DNA from: Psychrobacter frigidicola | GTDB lineage: Bacteria; Pseudomonadota; Gammaproteobacteria; Pseudomonadales; Moraxellaceae | Length of the DNA stretch: 64,000 bases | Assembly: GCF_007997305.1 (NCBI RefSeq) | Contig: NZ_VORZ01000003.1 | Location: 62,001-126,000, forward strand | Direction: 5' to 3' | Part shown: positions 45,070-55,008 of the stretch, one piece after another | Layout: each line of letters begins with the position of its first letter | Numbering within the stretch: the first letter of the stretch is position 1 | Position numbers and translations under genes: made by a program | The notes under the pieces: model-generated | What the model saw: only the letters and a program-made list of their open reading frames with translations | Told to the model about the DNA's origin: nothing | Database searches by the model: none

Positions 45070-48000
45070 ATGAAGAACCAGCCCAATGAAATGGTGACGC
45101 TTGAGTGGTTGTTGCCACTATTCAATGAGCAATTATCGCAGTTGTCTGATGGCTGGCAAGTAGACGCTGATTCTATCGACGCCCCTGTTGATTTTGAAGT
45201 AATGAGCCAGCAGTATCATCAACTTAACGGCGCTTTAGTCATAGCTAACTTACCGCGTTTGGCCGATTTAGCTGCCAAACTAAGCTTATTAGCAGAAGTC
45301 GGCTATCGCGATGTGCTGAGCAGTGACCACTATCAAAAAGCTCAATTTGCCCATCAGCTGTTACAATTTGAGCTGACACAATATGTGCAGACCGGCAGTT
45401 ACCGCGGCTCTTTAGTCATCAAAACCATTGACGTTCTCGCGCAAATCATTACAAAAATTACAATAACACCTGAGCAAATGAGCGCTTTAGACAGCCAAGA
45501 TTCGCGTGTCTCTCACTCATCCAATGTCACGGTTCATCACTCTATTATATCCAACCAAGAAGTGTCAGTAGCCGTTCCTACGGTATCGTCAGTCATGACG
45601 CTACAAGCGCCACAATATCAGCAATTACTGACCGTTTGGCGGCAACAAGTACAGAAACTACTGATTGAAAATAATAATAAGCCGTCAATATTGTCACAAC
45701 TTGAAAAAGTCAGTCATTATTTATGGCACAGTACCCGTCATATATTGCAACAGAAACTGTGGTATGTGACCGAGCTGTGGCTGAATAACTTGGCACAAAA
45801 TGCGCATCCATTGCCTATATATTATGTTTCTTTATTAGCGAGATTAGAGCAAGTTATCGATGTTTATCGCTCGCAAGCTGAGCAAGATACGAGCTTACAA
45901 GCTCAACAAGATACGAGCTTACAAGCTCAACAAGATAGCAGTCAACCTGCTTCGATCTCAGAATTAGCAGACTTTAAATTTCTATCTTATACCATTTTAG
46001 CACCGCATTTACTTGAAGATCTGGTCGCAGATATTTACATTCAGTTGAGCGGACTGACGCATATCAGTGCGCAAGCGCAGGCATTGTTAAGCCATTTACC
46101 GCAGTCTACTGATGTGACATTGCTTTTTTTACCGCGTATTTTAAGCGAGATTGAGGCGGTCATTTTTGCCTTAGATAAGCCCGCCACTTTATTAGAACCG
46201 CTACAACAGATAAAAAGCCAGCTAAGTAGGCGTGGTTGGACGCTGTATGAGGCACAAGTCAGCCAAATTTTATCTGACTTAACCGATAGTGCGGACTCAG
46301 AGGTCGTTTTTGATCAAATGCAGTGGCAGATTGAGCGCCAACTGCAAGAATTATATAGTGCAATATATGATACTGAGCAGTCTATCCGTAACAAAATCGG
46401 TGAAGCGTCCTCTTTTGCGTCGAACAATACCGTTCCTACTTCTAAGCAAAATTCATCGCAAACAATAACCATCAAGCCGGCTAATGATGATTTACGTCAG
46501 CTGCGTATTGCTGTCGAAGATGTCAAACATCAGTTCAATGACTATGTGCAGCGTCAACAACCGTATTTGTTACCTCCCGCTGAAGCATTCGCTGAGATTG
46601 GCGGTGCTTTTGAGGATATGGGACTGTCCGATGTGCGGCACGTTACCGACAAGATTGGATCACTATTCGTTCAGCTTGAGACTAATGATATTAAAGGGCT
46701 AAGCTGGAATTTGACCCAAGCATTGGCGGATGGACTGTCCTCAATTGAGTTGTTATTAGATCATTTGGCGCAGCAGGTCTTTGACCAGCCGCTATTGGCG
46801 CAAGCCGATGTGCACATTAATAATGCAGAACAATTATTAATAGCGCTTATAAGTAACCCTTTTGATGACCGTAGCACTGACAAACCTGATATGGAGGTAT
46901 CTTCTGATAGTGTGGTACGTTACGATGATGATGGTGAAATTGCTCCTGATATTGTAATCGACTCTACGGTCTTAACTACTAATGCTGTCGGCTCTGCTGT
47001 TATAGACACCGCGCTTGATAATAAAGATTCGTATAGCGACGATTTGCATAGTGACAAAGGTATATTAGATAACGTATCTATCGAAAGCTCGCTGCTCAAA
47101 GCAGCGCGAGCTCAAATACAGCCTGATAACTTTGAGGTCGATGAGGAAATACGCGACATCTTTATCGAAGAGGCCACCGAAGTTATTGGCGATATAGAAG
47201 ATTTTTTGTCAATATGGGCACAAGATTCGCAAGACTTAACACCTTTAATGGAAGTACGTCGCGGCTTTCATACGCTTAAGCGTTCAGGGCGCATGGTTGG
47301 GGCCTTTAGCATCAGTGAGATGGCAGGGGCGATCGAGAATTTGTTAAATCGTATGCTAGATAAGACTTTATCCATTACGGATGAGGGGGTTGATCTTGTA
47401 TTAAAAACGACCCAACACCTATCAGTTTTAATAGCAGATTTTACTGCCCAGCGGCTGCCCAGCAGTGATCCTGCCTTCACAGTTTTACAAAGCAACAATC
47501 TATTATTAGATCAACCGCTTAATTACGACATGAGCGCACCTGCATTGATGGTTATCGATGAAGCGCAACCTTCTGTAGAGGGTAGCGACAATAACCTTGA
47601 TCACAATGTCCATGCTAATGTTAACGCTAATAGCACTTTTGAACATGACGCTCTTGCAGAAAACACTGCTAAGAATGATAGTGTGGAAAATATAACAAGT
47701 CAGGAAGACGGTAGTGGTACTCACGAACATAATATTGCCTCAATACAACCTGTAGATATACTCTTGTCAGAACTACAAGTACCCGCAGTACTTGCCCCCT
47801 TTATAGCAGCAGCTAATCCGTTGCCTGCTGATGCGCAAGATGCCGATCCTGATATCAAAGAGATATTTATTGAAGAAGCAAAAGAGGTATTAGCAGAAAT
47901 TATCCCGCTATACTCACAGTGGAGGCAATCACCAGACACCTTAACTGTCCTACCAGATATCCGTCGTGGCTTTCACACGCTCAAAGGGTCAGGTCGTATG

Positions 48001-51000
48001 GTTGGCGCTTATTATACCGGCGAGCTGGCATGGGCAATCGAGGAAATGTTCAATCGTATTTTGGACCATTCTATCAAGGCAACAGCAGATATAATTCAGC
48101 TGCTTGGCGATGTATTCGCCGCCTATCCAGACTTGATAGATACGTTTGCAGATGATGAGGGTGACGCTACCCACAACAAAAACTATCCTACCATTGTAGT
48201 GTTGTGGGTTGCCTGTGCACAGGCCTATAGCAAGCAGCTTGGTGCTGAGTTTGACTATCCCAGTATACGTGCACAGTGGTTAGAACATGCGTCGTCCGAG
48301 CATATAAATAACCCTTCTGAGATGGCGGTAATAACAGTAGATGAGACTGCTACTGATAGCCATATAGATAGCACGCTACAAATCTTTCAAGCTGTCAATG
48401 AAGTGATGGCAGATGCCCCTACGGTGATAGCTATCCAAAGCCGTGAGGAGCAAGAGTTTTGCAAAATCTTTATTGATGAAGCGTATACATTATTACAAAA
48501 CATCAATAATTTCGTGAGCGCCCATAAAGATGTCTCTCAAGTTGAAGTGAGCGATGAGATTGTCCGTGCATTTCATACCTTGCGTGCAGCCTCAGGGTAC
48601 AGCGCCCTTAGCGTTATAAGTGATATTAGTGCCACGATAGAACAAAGCTTAGAGCAACTTCAGCAACAGGATATCCTGATGAGTTCTCAGCATCTGCAGG
48701 CACTCACGCAGTCGGCGGCGCTAATAGAGGACTATTTGGTGACTTATGAACAAAGCGTCCAGCAGCAAAGTCTAGCGGTAGATAATAAAAAAATAGAAGA
48801 GACGGATACAAAAAGTCAGCGAGATTTAGTATTACTACAAGCGATGCTAGGTGAGTTAGCGGGATCGGCCGTTACCGTTAATACTAAATTTAGTGTGGCG
48901 CAGCTCCTTGATGCCAATATTGATGGACTATTGGATGCAGATTGCAGATTACGAGCGACTTTAAGTCATTCTAATCTGGAGCAAACCCAAGCTTATTTAC
49001 AAGAACAACGCGCACAGATTGCACGACTCTTAACACACACGTCAGTCTCTCCCAAATTTACCTTAATACTCAATATTCTAGATGATGCTTATCGCTATCT
49101 TGCTAAGTATCCTACTAGTGCTCATGATGAGCTTATACAAACGCGTTTGCTTGCTGGTCACGCGCAGCTAGTCGGCTTGTTTGATGCTTTAGCTGGCAGT
49201 ATGTCCTTAAAAATCGATGCCCAAGTGATTGCTGACTTACAGGCACTGTCCACTCGTGATGCTGATACGAATAGTGATAATGTTGAAGTACACGATTCCA
49301 TATCGACGAGTTCTGTCGAGACAATACAAGCTGACGAGCTACAACTTGAAGCCATTAATACCGATATTGAGCTGCTAGAGATTTTCTTAGAAGAGGCGCA
49401 AGAGTTGGACAGCGTTATAGCGCAAACATTCAGTAAGTGGCGCGCCGATATTAATAATACAGCGATATTGAAGATATTGCAGCGGCATCTGCACACCATT
49501 AAAGGTGGCGCGCGCATGGCGGGCATTCGCAGTATCGGCAATTTAACCCATGAAGCAGAAAACATTTATGAGGCTTTTGTTGAAGGGCGACTGCAGCCAA
49601 CTCCCCAGTGGCTGACAGTCATGCAAATGGTGCAAGATACGTTGTCTTTGCAGATAGATTATGTCGTGCGCTATCAAGAGTCATTTTTTGCTCATGAGCT
49701 CATTGCTCAGCTACAGGAGTTTGAACAAGTTGATGCGCTGCCAGCGGTCATTACGCTAATATTACCCGCGCTACAAAACCATATGGTCGCTAATGGTGAG
49801 GAGACGGCAGCAGACGGTAATAACGCGATAGAGGCTGCTTCTGAGATTGTCAGTCTTGATAATCTCATAGCTCAATCATGGGCTGGTAGCTTACCTGATC
49901 CCGATATTTTAGAGGTGTTTTTAGAAGAGGCAGACGAGCTGATTGCTAATAGTAATAAGTATTTGCAGTTATTTTTGAGTAACATCAGTGATATTGTTGC
50001 TCTGCAAGCATTACAGCGTGATTTGCATACCCTCAAAGGTGGCGCACGCATGGTTGTTGCCAATGGCATCGCAGATTTGGCGCATGAAATGGAAACCGTC
50101 TACGAGGAGTTGGCTGTTCGCCGCCGGCCTGCGACTAAAATGATTGCGCAACTATTGACAGCTTGCCACGATTGGTTAGCAGACGCGGTGTTTGTTCTAA
50201 AACAACAACTTAACCCGCCGATTCCATCCGCACTAGTGAGTGCTTTACAGCAGTTTATTAAAAACCCAGACAGTTTAAAAAGCGTGCCTATTGAGTCATT
50301 ACAAACGCAGCTTAATGCCATTTTTGCCGCGAAAACCAAACGCGAATCGGTGCGTGGGGTTGACAGTATTGCAGTGATGCCGCCAATGGCTGGTAGCTTT
50401 GCTGAGAAAGAACAAAATAGCAGCAACAATGAAATGATGCGTATTTCAGGTGGCTTAATTGAGCGCATGATTAACCTGTCAGGCGAGTCGGCTATTAACC
50501 GTGCACGTATTGATATGGGTATGAGCAGCCTGACTATGAGCATTGAGGAGATGGGCACGACAGTACAGCGTCTAGCAGACCAGCTGCGACGGATGGAGAA
50601 CGAGCTTGAGCAGCAAATTTTATCGCAAATTGATGAAGAGTTGATTGCTAATGAAGACTTCGATCCGTTGGAGATGGATCAATACTCCTCATTAAATCAG
50701 CTGTCTAAATCTTTAACGGAATCGGCTTCTGACTTAATTGATATCAATAGTACCTTGTTAGAAAAAACCCGCGATAGCGAAAACTTATTGTTACAGCTGG
50801 CACGCACGCAGACTGAATTACAAGATGGGCTGATGAATTCGCGGATGGTGCCTTTTGCGCGTTTGGCCCCGCGTCTGGAGCGTATTGTACGGCAGACTGC
50901 CAATGAGCTTAATAAATCTGTAGAGCTTACGATTGTGAATGCCGATGATGAGATGGACAGAACCATTCTCGAGCGCATTACCTCACCGCTTGAGCACATG

Positions 51001-52287
51001 CTGCGAAATGCGGTAGATCACGGTATTGAAAGCCCGCAAATTCGTATGAATGCTGGCAAGAATCGCAGTGGTAATATTACCTTAGAGATTTTACGTGAGG
51101 GTAGTGAAGTGGTCATTAATTTGACTGATGATGGCCGTGGGATTGATGTCGACGCCGTCCGTCGTAAAGCTATCTCTCAGGGGTTGATTGATGCTAATGA
51201 CAATAGTTTGTCTGAGCTTGATGTCATGCAATATATCTTTAGTGCCGGTCTGACCACCACCAAGCAAGTCACGCAAATCTCAGGCCGCGGAGTTGGGATG
51301 GATGTGGTCATCAGTGAAGTGCGGCAGTTAGGCGGTGTGGTATCAGTGACGTCTGAGGCCGGACAAGGATCGCGCTTTACGATGCGTGTGCCACTTACCG
51401 TTGCGGTATCCGATGCCTTAGTGGTGCGCGCCGCCGATCGCTACTATGCCATACCGTTGGTACAAATTGAGCGGGTAGTGCGTATTAACCCCGAAAAACT
51501 CTACGACTATTATCAGTCGGGTGAGGCCACGATGCGTATCGAAGAAGTAGATTATCGTGTTCGTTATTTGAATGATGTTTTAACGGGCAATAAGCTGAAT
51601 GAACTCATGGTCAGCACTAACACTAGCTTACCGGTCATTATTGTTAAAAACCGCGCAGGACAAAGTCTAGCGTTACAGGTCGATCAAATTGCCGGCTCAC
51701 GTATTGAAGTGGTAGTCAAACCGCTTGGCAAACAGCTGTCGCATCTAGCAGGTATTTCAGCGGCAACTATTATGGGCGATGGCTCAGTCATGCTGATTTT
51801 AGATTTGATTGCTTTATTGCGTAACGCACCTCTAGTGAAACAAATCCCTCAAATGGCGGGGCCTAAAGCTCGCGTTAATGCGCTGCAACTGGGTCAACAC
51901 TCAACCGTATTGGTCGTTGATGACTCAGTAACCGTTCGCAAAGTGACCTCGCGTTTCTTAGAGCGGCAAGGTATCACTGCGGTAGTGGCAAAAGATGGCA
52001 CAGATGCGCTTGAAATTTTACAAGAGCTCACACCTGACTTGATCCTATTGGATATTGAGATGCCGCGCATGGATGGGTTTGAAGTTGCGACCCAAGTCCG
52101 ATTTGATAAGCGTTTACAGCAGATACCTATTATCATGATTACCTCAAGGACAGGCGAGAAGCATCGTGAGCGTGCGTTTGAGATTGGGGTGAATGATTAT
52201 ATGGGTAAACCTTTCCAAGAGAAGGAGTTGCTACGTAAAATTCAAGACTTACTTGGCACGAAAGTAAGCAGTACTCATGACGGATAA
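45070..52287 (+). CDS. chpA: Hybrid chemotaxis kinase ChpA
   Basis: A 2405-residue CheA-type hybrid kinase. Five histidine phosphotransfer (Hpt) sites are visible at His734 (FHTLKRSGRMVG), His969 (FHTLKGSGRMVG), His1169 (FHTLRAASG), His1475 (LHTIKGGARMAG) and His1653 (LHTLKGGARMVV). They are followed by a dimerisation region, an ATPase domain (N box HMLRNAVDHGIE with Asn1980, then DDGRGIDVDAVR, then GRGVGMDVV), a CheW-like domain (about 2100-2260) and a C-terminal receiver with Asp2328 in LLDIEMPRMDGFE. Residues 1-680 resemble the FimL-like N terminus of ChpA. It phosphorylates PilG and PilH. chpB overlaps the last 11 bases. Confidence 0.95.
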   Translation: MKNQPNEMVTLEWLLPLFNEQLSQLSDGWQVDADSIDAPVDFEVMSQQYHQLNGALVIANLPRLADLAAKLSLLAEVGYRDVLSSDHYQKAQFAHQLLQFELTQYVQTGSYRGSLVIKTIDVLAQIITKITITPEQMSALDSQDSRVSHSSNVTVHHSIISNQEVSVAVPTVSSVMTLQAPQYQQLLTVWRQQVQKLLIENNNKPSILSQLEKVSHYLWHSTRHILQQKLWYVTELWLNNLAQNAHPLPIYYVSLLARLEQVIDVYRSQAEQDTSLQAQQDTSLQAQQDSSQPASISELADFKFLSYTILAPHLLEDLVADIYIQLSGLTHISAQAQALLSHLPQSTDVTLLFLPRILSEIEAVIFALDKPATLLEPLQQIKSQLSRRGWTLYEAQVSQILSDLTDSADSEVVFDQMQWQIERQLQELYSAIYDTEQSIRNKIGEASSFASNNTVPTSKQNSSQTITIKPANDDLRQLRIAVEDVKHQFNDYVQRQQPYLLPPAEAFAEIGGAFEDMGLSDVRHVTDKIGSLFVQLETNDIKGLSWNLTQALADGLSSIELLLDHLAQQVFDQPLLAQADVHINNAEQLLIALISNPFDDRSTDKPDMEVSSDSVVRYDDDGEIAPDIVIDSTVLTTNAVGSAVIDTALDNKDSYSDDLHSDKGILDNVSIESSLLKAARAQIQPDNFEVDEEIRDIFIEEATEVIGDIEDFLSIWAQDSQDLTPLMEVRRGFHTLKRSGRMVGAFSISEMAGAIENLLNRMLDKTLSITDEGVDLVLKTTQHLSVLIADFTAQRLPSSDPAFTVLQSNNLLLDQPLNYDMSAPALMVIDEAQPSVEGSDNNLDHNVHANVNANSTFEHDALAENTAKNDSVENITSQEDGSGTHEHNIASIQPVDILLSELQVPAVLAPFIAAANPLPADAQDADPDIKEIFIEEAKEVLAEIIPLYSQWRQSPDTLTVLPDIRRGFHTLKGSGRMVGAYYTGELAWAIEEMFNRILDHSIKATADIIQLLGDVFAAYPDLIDTFADDEGDATHNKNYPTIVVLWVACAQAYSKQLGAEFDYPSIRAQWLEHASSEHINNPSEMAVITVDETATDSHIDSTLQIFQAVNEVMADAPTVIAIQSREEQEFCKIFIDEAYTLLQNINNFVSAHKDVSQVEVSDEIVRAFHTLRAASGYSALSVISDISATIEQSLEQLQQQDILMSSQHLQALTQSAALIEDYLVTYEQSVQQQSLAVDNKKIEETDTKSQRDLVLLQAMLGELAGSAVTVNTKFSVAQLLDANIDGLLDADCRLRATLSHSNLEQTQAYLQEQRAQIARLLTHTSVSPKFTLILNILDDAYRYLAKYPTSAHDELIQTRLLAGHAQLVGLFDALAGSMSLKIDAQVIADLQALSTRDADTNSDNVEVHDSISTSSVETIQADELQLEAINTDIELLEIFLEEAQELDSVIAQTFSKWRADINNTAILKILQRHLHTIKGGARMAGIRSIGNLTHEAENIYEAFVEGRLQPTPQWLTVMQMVQDTLSLQIDYVVRYQESFFAHELIAQLQEFEQVDALPAVITLILPALQNHMVANGEETAADGNNAIEAASEIVSLDNLIAQSWAGSLPDPDILEVFLEEADELIANSNKYLQLFLSNISDIVALQALQRDLHTLKGGARMVVANGIADLAHEMETVYEELAVRRRPATKMIAQLLTACHDWLADAVFVLKQQLNPPIPSALVSALQQFIKNPDSLKSVPIESLQTQLNAIFAAKTKRESVRGVDSIAVMPPMAGSFAEKEQNSSNNEMMRISGGLIERMINLSGESAINRARIDMGMSSLTMSIEEMGTTVQRLADQLRRMENELEQQILSQIDEELIANEDFDPLEMDQYSSLNQLSKSLTESASDLIDINSTLLEKTRDSENLLLQLARTQTELQDGLMNSRMVPFARLAPRLERIVRQTANELNKSVELTIVNADDEMDRTILERITSPLEHMLRNAVDHGIESPQIRMNAGKNRSGNITLEILREGSEVVINLTDDGRGIDVDAVRRKAISQGLIDANDNSLSELDVMQYIFSAGLTTTKQVTQISGRGVGMDVVISEVRQLGGVVSVTSEAGQGSRFTMRVPLTVAVSDALVVRAADRYYAIPLVQIERVVRINPEKLYDYYQSGEATMRIEEVDYRVRYLNDVLTGNKLNELMVSTNTSLPVIIVKNRAGQSLALQVDQIAGSRIEVVVKPLGKQLSHLAGISAATIMGDGSVMLILDLIALLRNAPLVKQIPQMAGPKARVNALQLGQHSTVLVVDDSVTVRKVTSRFLERQGITAVVAKDGTDALEILQELTPDLILLDIEMPRMDGFEVATQVRFDKRLQQIPIIMITSRTGEKHRERAFEIGVNDYMGKPFQEKELLRKIQDLLGTKVSSTHDG
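45883..45937 (+). repeat. 24-bp in-frame tandem repeat inside chpA
   Basis: Two exact copies of a 24-base unit (45883-45906 and 45907-45930) and a seven-base partial third. They encode QDTSLQAQ twice, at about residues 272-287. The unit is a multiple of three, so copy-number change keeps frame. Confidence 0.8.
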
Positions 52288-53269
52288 TACCCGCCTCGCT
52301 CTATTACAAGATAAAGACAGTCGCGACATTACGGTGCTGGTCGTAGCAGAAAGCCAGCATCAGCGTTTGGCATTCAGTGAGACGGTGCGCAGTTGCGGCT
52401 TTACCTTAGTGGACAGTGTGTCACGTGCTCAGCTACAGCATCAGCGCCAGCAACCTCAGGTGGATATCTGGCTGGTCGATAGTGATTATGATGATCATGT
52501 TGCGACGGCCATTGCAGCCTCATATTCTAGTGCTGTATTAGTAGGTTTTAGCCAAGCGCCCTATCTTAATGAAGCACAGCATTATGGTAAATGGCAGCGC
52601 AAGCTCAAGCGCAAATTAGCCCATATTCTATCGATGCCGGCGTTAATGGCGTCACCCACTTATCATCGTCGCGCTGAACCTTGGCGCTTAGTAGTACTGT
52701 TGGGCGCTTCTATGGGCGGGCCTAGTGCGGTAAAAGCATTTTTGGATAACTTATCGCCTACGCTACCGATTTGTATTCTATTGGCGCATCATTTCAATCA
52801 AAGCATGTTAGAGACTTTACCGCGCATCCTCAACCGTCATAATGAATGGGGCTGTCAAGTCATCAGTACCACTCAAAGCTTACAATCAGGACACTGCTTG
52901 ATTGTGCCCATTGACCGGCAGATTGTTTGTGACTCCGAAGGGCGGGTCATCCTATTAGAAAACGCGTGGACTGGGGATTATAAGCCAGCAATTGGACAAT
53001 TACTCAAAAACGCTAGTGACGTCTACGGCAGTGAGCTTGTGAGTATCATATTTTCTGGGATGGGCTGTGATGGTTCACAATACTTAGGGACCATCCAAGA
53101 TAATCACAGCCAGTTATGGGCACAAGATCCAAGTATAAGTACGTGTCCGAGTCAACCGCAAGCCATCATTGACTCAGGTTATTGCAATTTTATTGGCAGT
53201 CCCGAAGCCTTAGCCCAAAAGCTTACCGACTATGTTAATAAGATGAGCACTGATTTCTCTGAACCTTAA
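52277..53269 (+). CDS. chpB: CheB-type methylesterase ChpB
   Basis: A 330-residue protein overlapping chpA by 11 bases. The C-terminal methylesterase domain has the Ser-His-Asp triad in GASMGGPSAVKAFL, LLAHHFNQSM and FSGMGCDGSQYLG. The usual GMGNDG reads GMGCDG, but the Asp is kept. The N-terminal 110 residues look like a degenerate receiver (WLVDSDYDDHV) without a full phosphorylation pocket. It removes methyl groups from PilJ as counterpart of PilK. Confidence 0.88.
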   Translation: MTDNTRLALLQDKDSRDITVLVVAESQHQRLAFSETVRSCGFTLVDSVSRAQLQHQRQQPQVDIWLVDSDYDDHVATAIAASYSSAVLVGFSQAPYLNEAQHYGKWQRKLKRKLAHILSMPALMASPTYHRRAEPWRLVVLLGASMGGPSAVKAFLDNLSPTLPICILLAHHFNQSMLETLPRILNRHNEWGCQVISTTQSLQSGHCLIVPIDRQIVCDSEGRVILLENAWTGDYKPAIGQLLKNASDVYGSELVSIIFSGMGCDGSQYLGTIQDNHSQLWAQDPSISTCPSQPQAIIDSGYCNFIGSPEALAQKLTDYVNKMSTDFSEP

Positions 53270-53331
53270 TGTTTTATACTTCAATGTCTTAGACTTTAAT
53301 ATTTTTTGTTTTACTCTATGATGAGCGACCT

Positions 53332-53922
53332 ATGAACCAAATTCGTAAACATACGTTTGAAGCAGTAAGCCTGCTCACCGCTGAAAATGGGATGCTTGAT
53401 GTGACCCTCATTCCAGCCGTGAATCAGCCTGATTGGATTATCCCCAGCGGCCTGATTCTCAGCGTTGACAGTTATGATGAGCGTATTTGGACTTATTTAT
53501 GGCAGCAACAAGAAGTTGCCGTATTTCATCTACTACCGCGTAATCAAACTCCTGATAAGCTTATTGTGTTAGAGGGCAATACTGCGGTGCATCGGCTGGC
53601 GTTACAGACTACAGGCGAGCTACGCCATTTAAAGGTTCGAATCTCTGATGTGAAAGATGCAGAATTACCCGAGCGTTATGTCAGTGTGGCTAGGAGCAAT
53701 AGCGAGGACAATATGGTTAAAGATGACGGCTTTGACTTGTATCAACAAAACACCAGCGATGAGGTAGGTGCTGAAAATATTAAACAAAACATGGCTGAAG
53801 AGCACTTTAGAGAAAATGTCATCATCTCCTATTTATTTCAAACGATTACTATTGACGATATCCCTTATTTAGTGCCTGATTTAGATAAAATTGCCCATCA
53901 ATTGGTAGATTTGGACAGTTAA
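53332..53922 (+). CDS. Probable CheW-like accessory protein (ChpC-like)
   Basis: A 196-residue soluble protein 62 bases after chpB, on the same strand. The N-terminal two thirds alternate hydrophobic strands (LDVTLIPAV, DWIIPSGLILSV, EVAVFHLLP, KLIVLEG) as in the CheW fold, and position in the cluster fits chpC. Residues 120-165 form a polar insertion, and the end reads ISYLFQTITIDDIPYLVPDLD. I assign ChpC-like function mainly on context, so other roles are possible. The GAGCGACCT sequence before the ATG is a weak ribosome binding site. Confidence 0.6.
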   Translation: MNQIRKHTFEAVSLLTAENGMLDVTLIPAVNQPDWIIPSGLILSVDSYDERIWTYLWQQQEVAVFHLLPRNQTPDKLIVLEGNTAVHRLALQTTGELRHLKVRISDVKDAELPERYVSVARSNSEDNMVKDDGFDLYQQNTSDEVGAENIKQNMAEEHFRENVIISYLFQTITIDDIPYLVPDLDKIAHQLVDLDS

Positions 53923-53992
53923 CGCAAAGTGTATTATTAGCAGTAATGAACAACGATAAAAAAGTAGCAGTAACAATTTGTTTATAAGTATT

Positions 53993-54025
53993 TTGTTAAT
54001 ACGTATTGTATCGAGATACAATACG
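53993..54025 (+). promoter_or_regulatory. Promoter of the cytochrome b561 gene overlapped by a palindrome
   Basis: TTGTTA at 53993-53998 and TACAAT at 54017-54022 are 18 bases apart. A perfect palindrome, CGTATTGTATC-GA-GATACAATACG, covers 54002-54025, from the spacer through the -10. That placement is the usual one for a repressor operator. The ATG lies 33 bases downstream. The regulator is not identified. Confidence 0.6.
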
Positions 54026-54058
54026 GCGTTTAAATAGGCATCGCTAAGAAGGGGATTT

Positions 54059-54583
54059 ATGAATAAAGGTAATGTCAGCGTGCAAAAATGGCCAGCTAGC
54101 AGCCGAGTGTTCCACTGGATTAGCGCATTATTATTACTAGTGACGTGGCTACTCATGCTAATGTATAGTTATGATGAGAGTAAGGTATATCTCGGTTTGC
54201 ATAAAGCCTTTGGTATCAGTGTGTTGTTTTGGATGATTGCGCGAGTGATTAATCGGGTGTTTGTTAAAGCACCACCCTCAGTACCGATGCCTAAATGGCA
54301 GACCATAATAGCCCATCTAACCCACTTTGCTTTGTATGCTCTGCTGATTGCAATGCCAATCGCTGGACTGTTGATGTCGGTTTATGGCGGTCGTCCGGTA
54401 GATATGTTTGGCCTATTCCAAATACCAGTATTTGTGACCCCAGATCGCGGTATGGCACGTTTTTACAATGATGTTCATACTGAAATTATTTGGCCAATGA
54501 TTATCGCCTTTACCGTGGCCCATATTGGTGCGGCGTTATACCATCAATTTATCAAAAAAGACAATTTAATGAAACGTATGTAA
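54059..54583 (+). CDS. Cytochrome b561 family protein
   Basis: A 174-residue, four-helix inner-membrane protein. Histidines positioned as haem ligands are in RVFHWISALLLL, YLGLHKAFG, IAHLTHFALY and FTVAHIGAALYHQFIKKD. The family (CybB-like) carries two b haems and passes electrons from quinol; some members quench superoxide. AAGGGG precedes the ATG. It has its own promoter with an overlapping palindrome and ends at a terminator shared with minE. Partners are not visible. Confidence 0.92.
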   Translation: MNKGNVSVQKWPASSRVFHWISALLLLVTWLLMLMYSYDESKVYLGLHKAFGISVLFWMIARVINRVFVKAPPSVPMPKWQTIIAHLTHFALYALLIAMPIAGLLMSVYGGRPVDMFGLFQIPVFVTPDRGMARFYNDVHTEIIWPMIIAFTVAHIGAALYHQFIKKDNLMKRM

Positions 54584-54657
54584 AAGTTGTTTATTAATAT
54601 TAATTTTTTGAAAAAAACCGCTGATAAAAATACTGTTTTTGGCAAGATTTTGAATAA

Positions 54658-54695
54658 TAAAAAAGCCCTACGTATCTTACGTAGGGCTTTTTTAT
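54658..54695. terminator. Bidirectional terminator between cytochrome b561 gene and minE
   Basis: AAAAGCCCTACGTA pairs perfectly with TACGTAGGGCTTTT over a 3-base loop, with A and T runs on both sides. Confidence 0.95.
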
Positions 54696-54715
54696 TAAGA
54701 AGCTTATTTATAAAC

Positions 54716-55006
54716 TTATTTTTTATGCTCAGGTAAGCTAATGTTCATCTCAAGCACATCAAGGGTATCTTCATGACGGTGGTTGATATTAACATCATCA
54801 ATCTGGACACCATTGACGTATTTGTTAACCACTTCAAGTATTTCTCGTTTCATTTTTTCGATACGATCAGCCGTTAAACGATTGTTTAACCGGTTTTCAG
54901 TCGCTACAATAACTTTTAAACGTTCGGTTGCCATATTAGCACTACCAGCGCTACCAGCATCATCTGCACCGAATAAGTTGCTCCAAAACCCTTTTTTCTT
55001 GCTCAT
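54716..55006 (-). CDS. minE: Cell division topological specificity factor MinE
   Basis: A 96-residue protein of MinE size. The MinD-binding helix is in the [13 protein letters not shown] region (RLKVIVA is the family motif) and the C-terminal beta-sheet dimer domain includes [17 protein letters not shown]. The amphipathic N-terminal start is [12 protein letters not shown]. MinE stimulates MinD ATPase at the membrane and makes the MinCD inhibitor oscillate. It follows minD by two bases on the minus strand and is last in minCDE. Confidence 0.95.
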   Translation of the reverse strand: MSKKKGFWSNLFGADDAGSAGSANMATERLKVIVATENRLNNRLTADRIEKMKREILEVVNKYVNGVQIDDVNINHRHEDTLDVLEMNISLPEHKK

Positions 55007-55008
55007 TA

